Below, piece by piece: positions 63,793-64,000 of a DNA stretch of 64,000 nucleotides. A program made the position numbers and the translations under genes. The stretch covers positions 186,001 to 250,000 of the forward strand of contig JAXHLR010000003.1 of NCBI GenBank assembly GCA_034521975.1, written 5' to 3'. The DNA comes from Acidimicrobiales bacterium (GTDB taxonomy: Bacteria > Actinomycetota > Acidimicrobiia > Acidimicrobiales > SKKL01). Within the stretch, counting starts at the first letter, position 1; each line of letters opens with the position of its first letter. Under the pieces are notes generated by a model, which was not told where the DNA came from, made no database searches, and worked only from the letters and a program-made list of their open reading frames with translations.

Positions 63793-64000
63793 TCACTCCT
63801 CGCCGGGCGACGGTGGCACCTCGTAGCTGCCCGTCACCACGGCCTCGAGATCGTCGTCGGTGACCGTCGAGGTCACCGACAGCAGCTCCACCGTGTCGGT
63901 CCCCGCGTCGCGCTCGACCTGGATCTCGCTCGGCGCGCCGGACTCCGGGTCGAAGCAGAAGCGGGCCTGGCGACCGTAGGGCGGGGCGTGCATCCCACGC
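63793..64000 (-). CDS. C-terminal part of an unidentified protein (start outside window)
   Basis: The frame ends at 63793 and is open to the right edge, giving at least 68 residues: RQARFCFDPESGAPSEIQVERD, then VELLSVTSTVTDDDLEAVVTGSYEVPPSP. The pattern of a Cys before a Phe-Asp-Pro and a closing beta region followed by a Pro-rich tail is common at the ends of secreted actinobacterial lipoproteins, but no family can be named from this piece. Confidence 0.55.
   Translation of the reverse strand, partial: RGMHAPPYGRQARFCFDPESGAPSEIQVERDAGTDTVELLSVTSTVTDDDLEAVVTGSYEVPPSPGEE

Overview
The window is GC-rich DNA from a high-GC Gram-positive bacterium, most likely an actinobacterium of the Acidimicrobiia type. 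Signs of this are many GTG starts, long Thr-rich extracytoplasmic linkers, lipoprotein signal peptides, actinobacterial families (DUF6458, DUF3558-like, Septum_form, short 6-phosphogluconate dehydrogenase), a Maf-PsuK-PsuG operon and a tRNA-Gly without an encoded CCA. There are no rRNA genes, transposases, integrases or CRISPR arrays. Taxonomy is inferred from gene content only.

Left part (1-9,120): two copies of a unit made of an ECF sigma factor and a very large secreted Thr-linker protein, both on the minus strand, with a DrrAB-type ABC exporter on the plus strand between them. The first sigma gene is intact. The second keeps its promoter, its first codons and its last codons but has lost the middle. 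Both sigma promoters, and a third promoter before a lipoprotein gene at 14.9 kb, share the element TGTCAACC-N16-CGT, which defines a small probable autoregulated regulon.

Middle part (9,120-32,800): ordinary chromosomal genes. They are a nitrogen module (winged-helix regulator, Amt, PII), a membrane FeS/CCG oxidoreductase with a degenerate receiver protein, dCTP deaminase, tRNA-Gly followed by a truncated Fic gene, a MerR/hydrolase divergent pair with two palindromic operators, secreted proteins and a secreted S33 peptidase, a GH5-like lipoprotein next to gluconokinase and 6-phosphogluconate dehydrogenase, a zinc alcohol dehydrogenase, a phosphoribosyltransferase-hydrolase fusion, and the Maf-PsuK-PsuG operon.

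Right part (32,800-62,780): a contractile injection system (eCIS; Afp/PVC/Streptomyces CIS type). A minus-strand structural operon runs sheath, tube, assembly protein, DUF6760, second tube, DUF4157 protein, LysM protein, VgrG-like spike, gp25, baseplate J, tail protein I and a tail-anchored zinc-ribbon protein. A PAAR-like DUF4280 gene lies just upstream. A plus-strand arm carries the DUF4255 cap protein and three tandem single-pass membrane proteins resembling the membrane partner (CisA-type) of Streptomyces CIS; the last is 2,059 residues. The AAA+ ATPase is at the far end. Between the ATPase and the cap gene lie two tandem genes for PI3/4-kinase-like proteins with basic N-termini and an identical C-terminal tail motif, beside a YbjN protein of the type III secretion chaperone fold. 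This kinase pair with its candidate chaperone is the best candidate for an undescribed cargo system.

Several genes carry apparent single-base frameshifts (about 8,244, 22,678 and 41,216), which should be checked against reads before being treated as biology. The genes at both window edges are incomplete.
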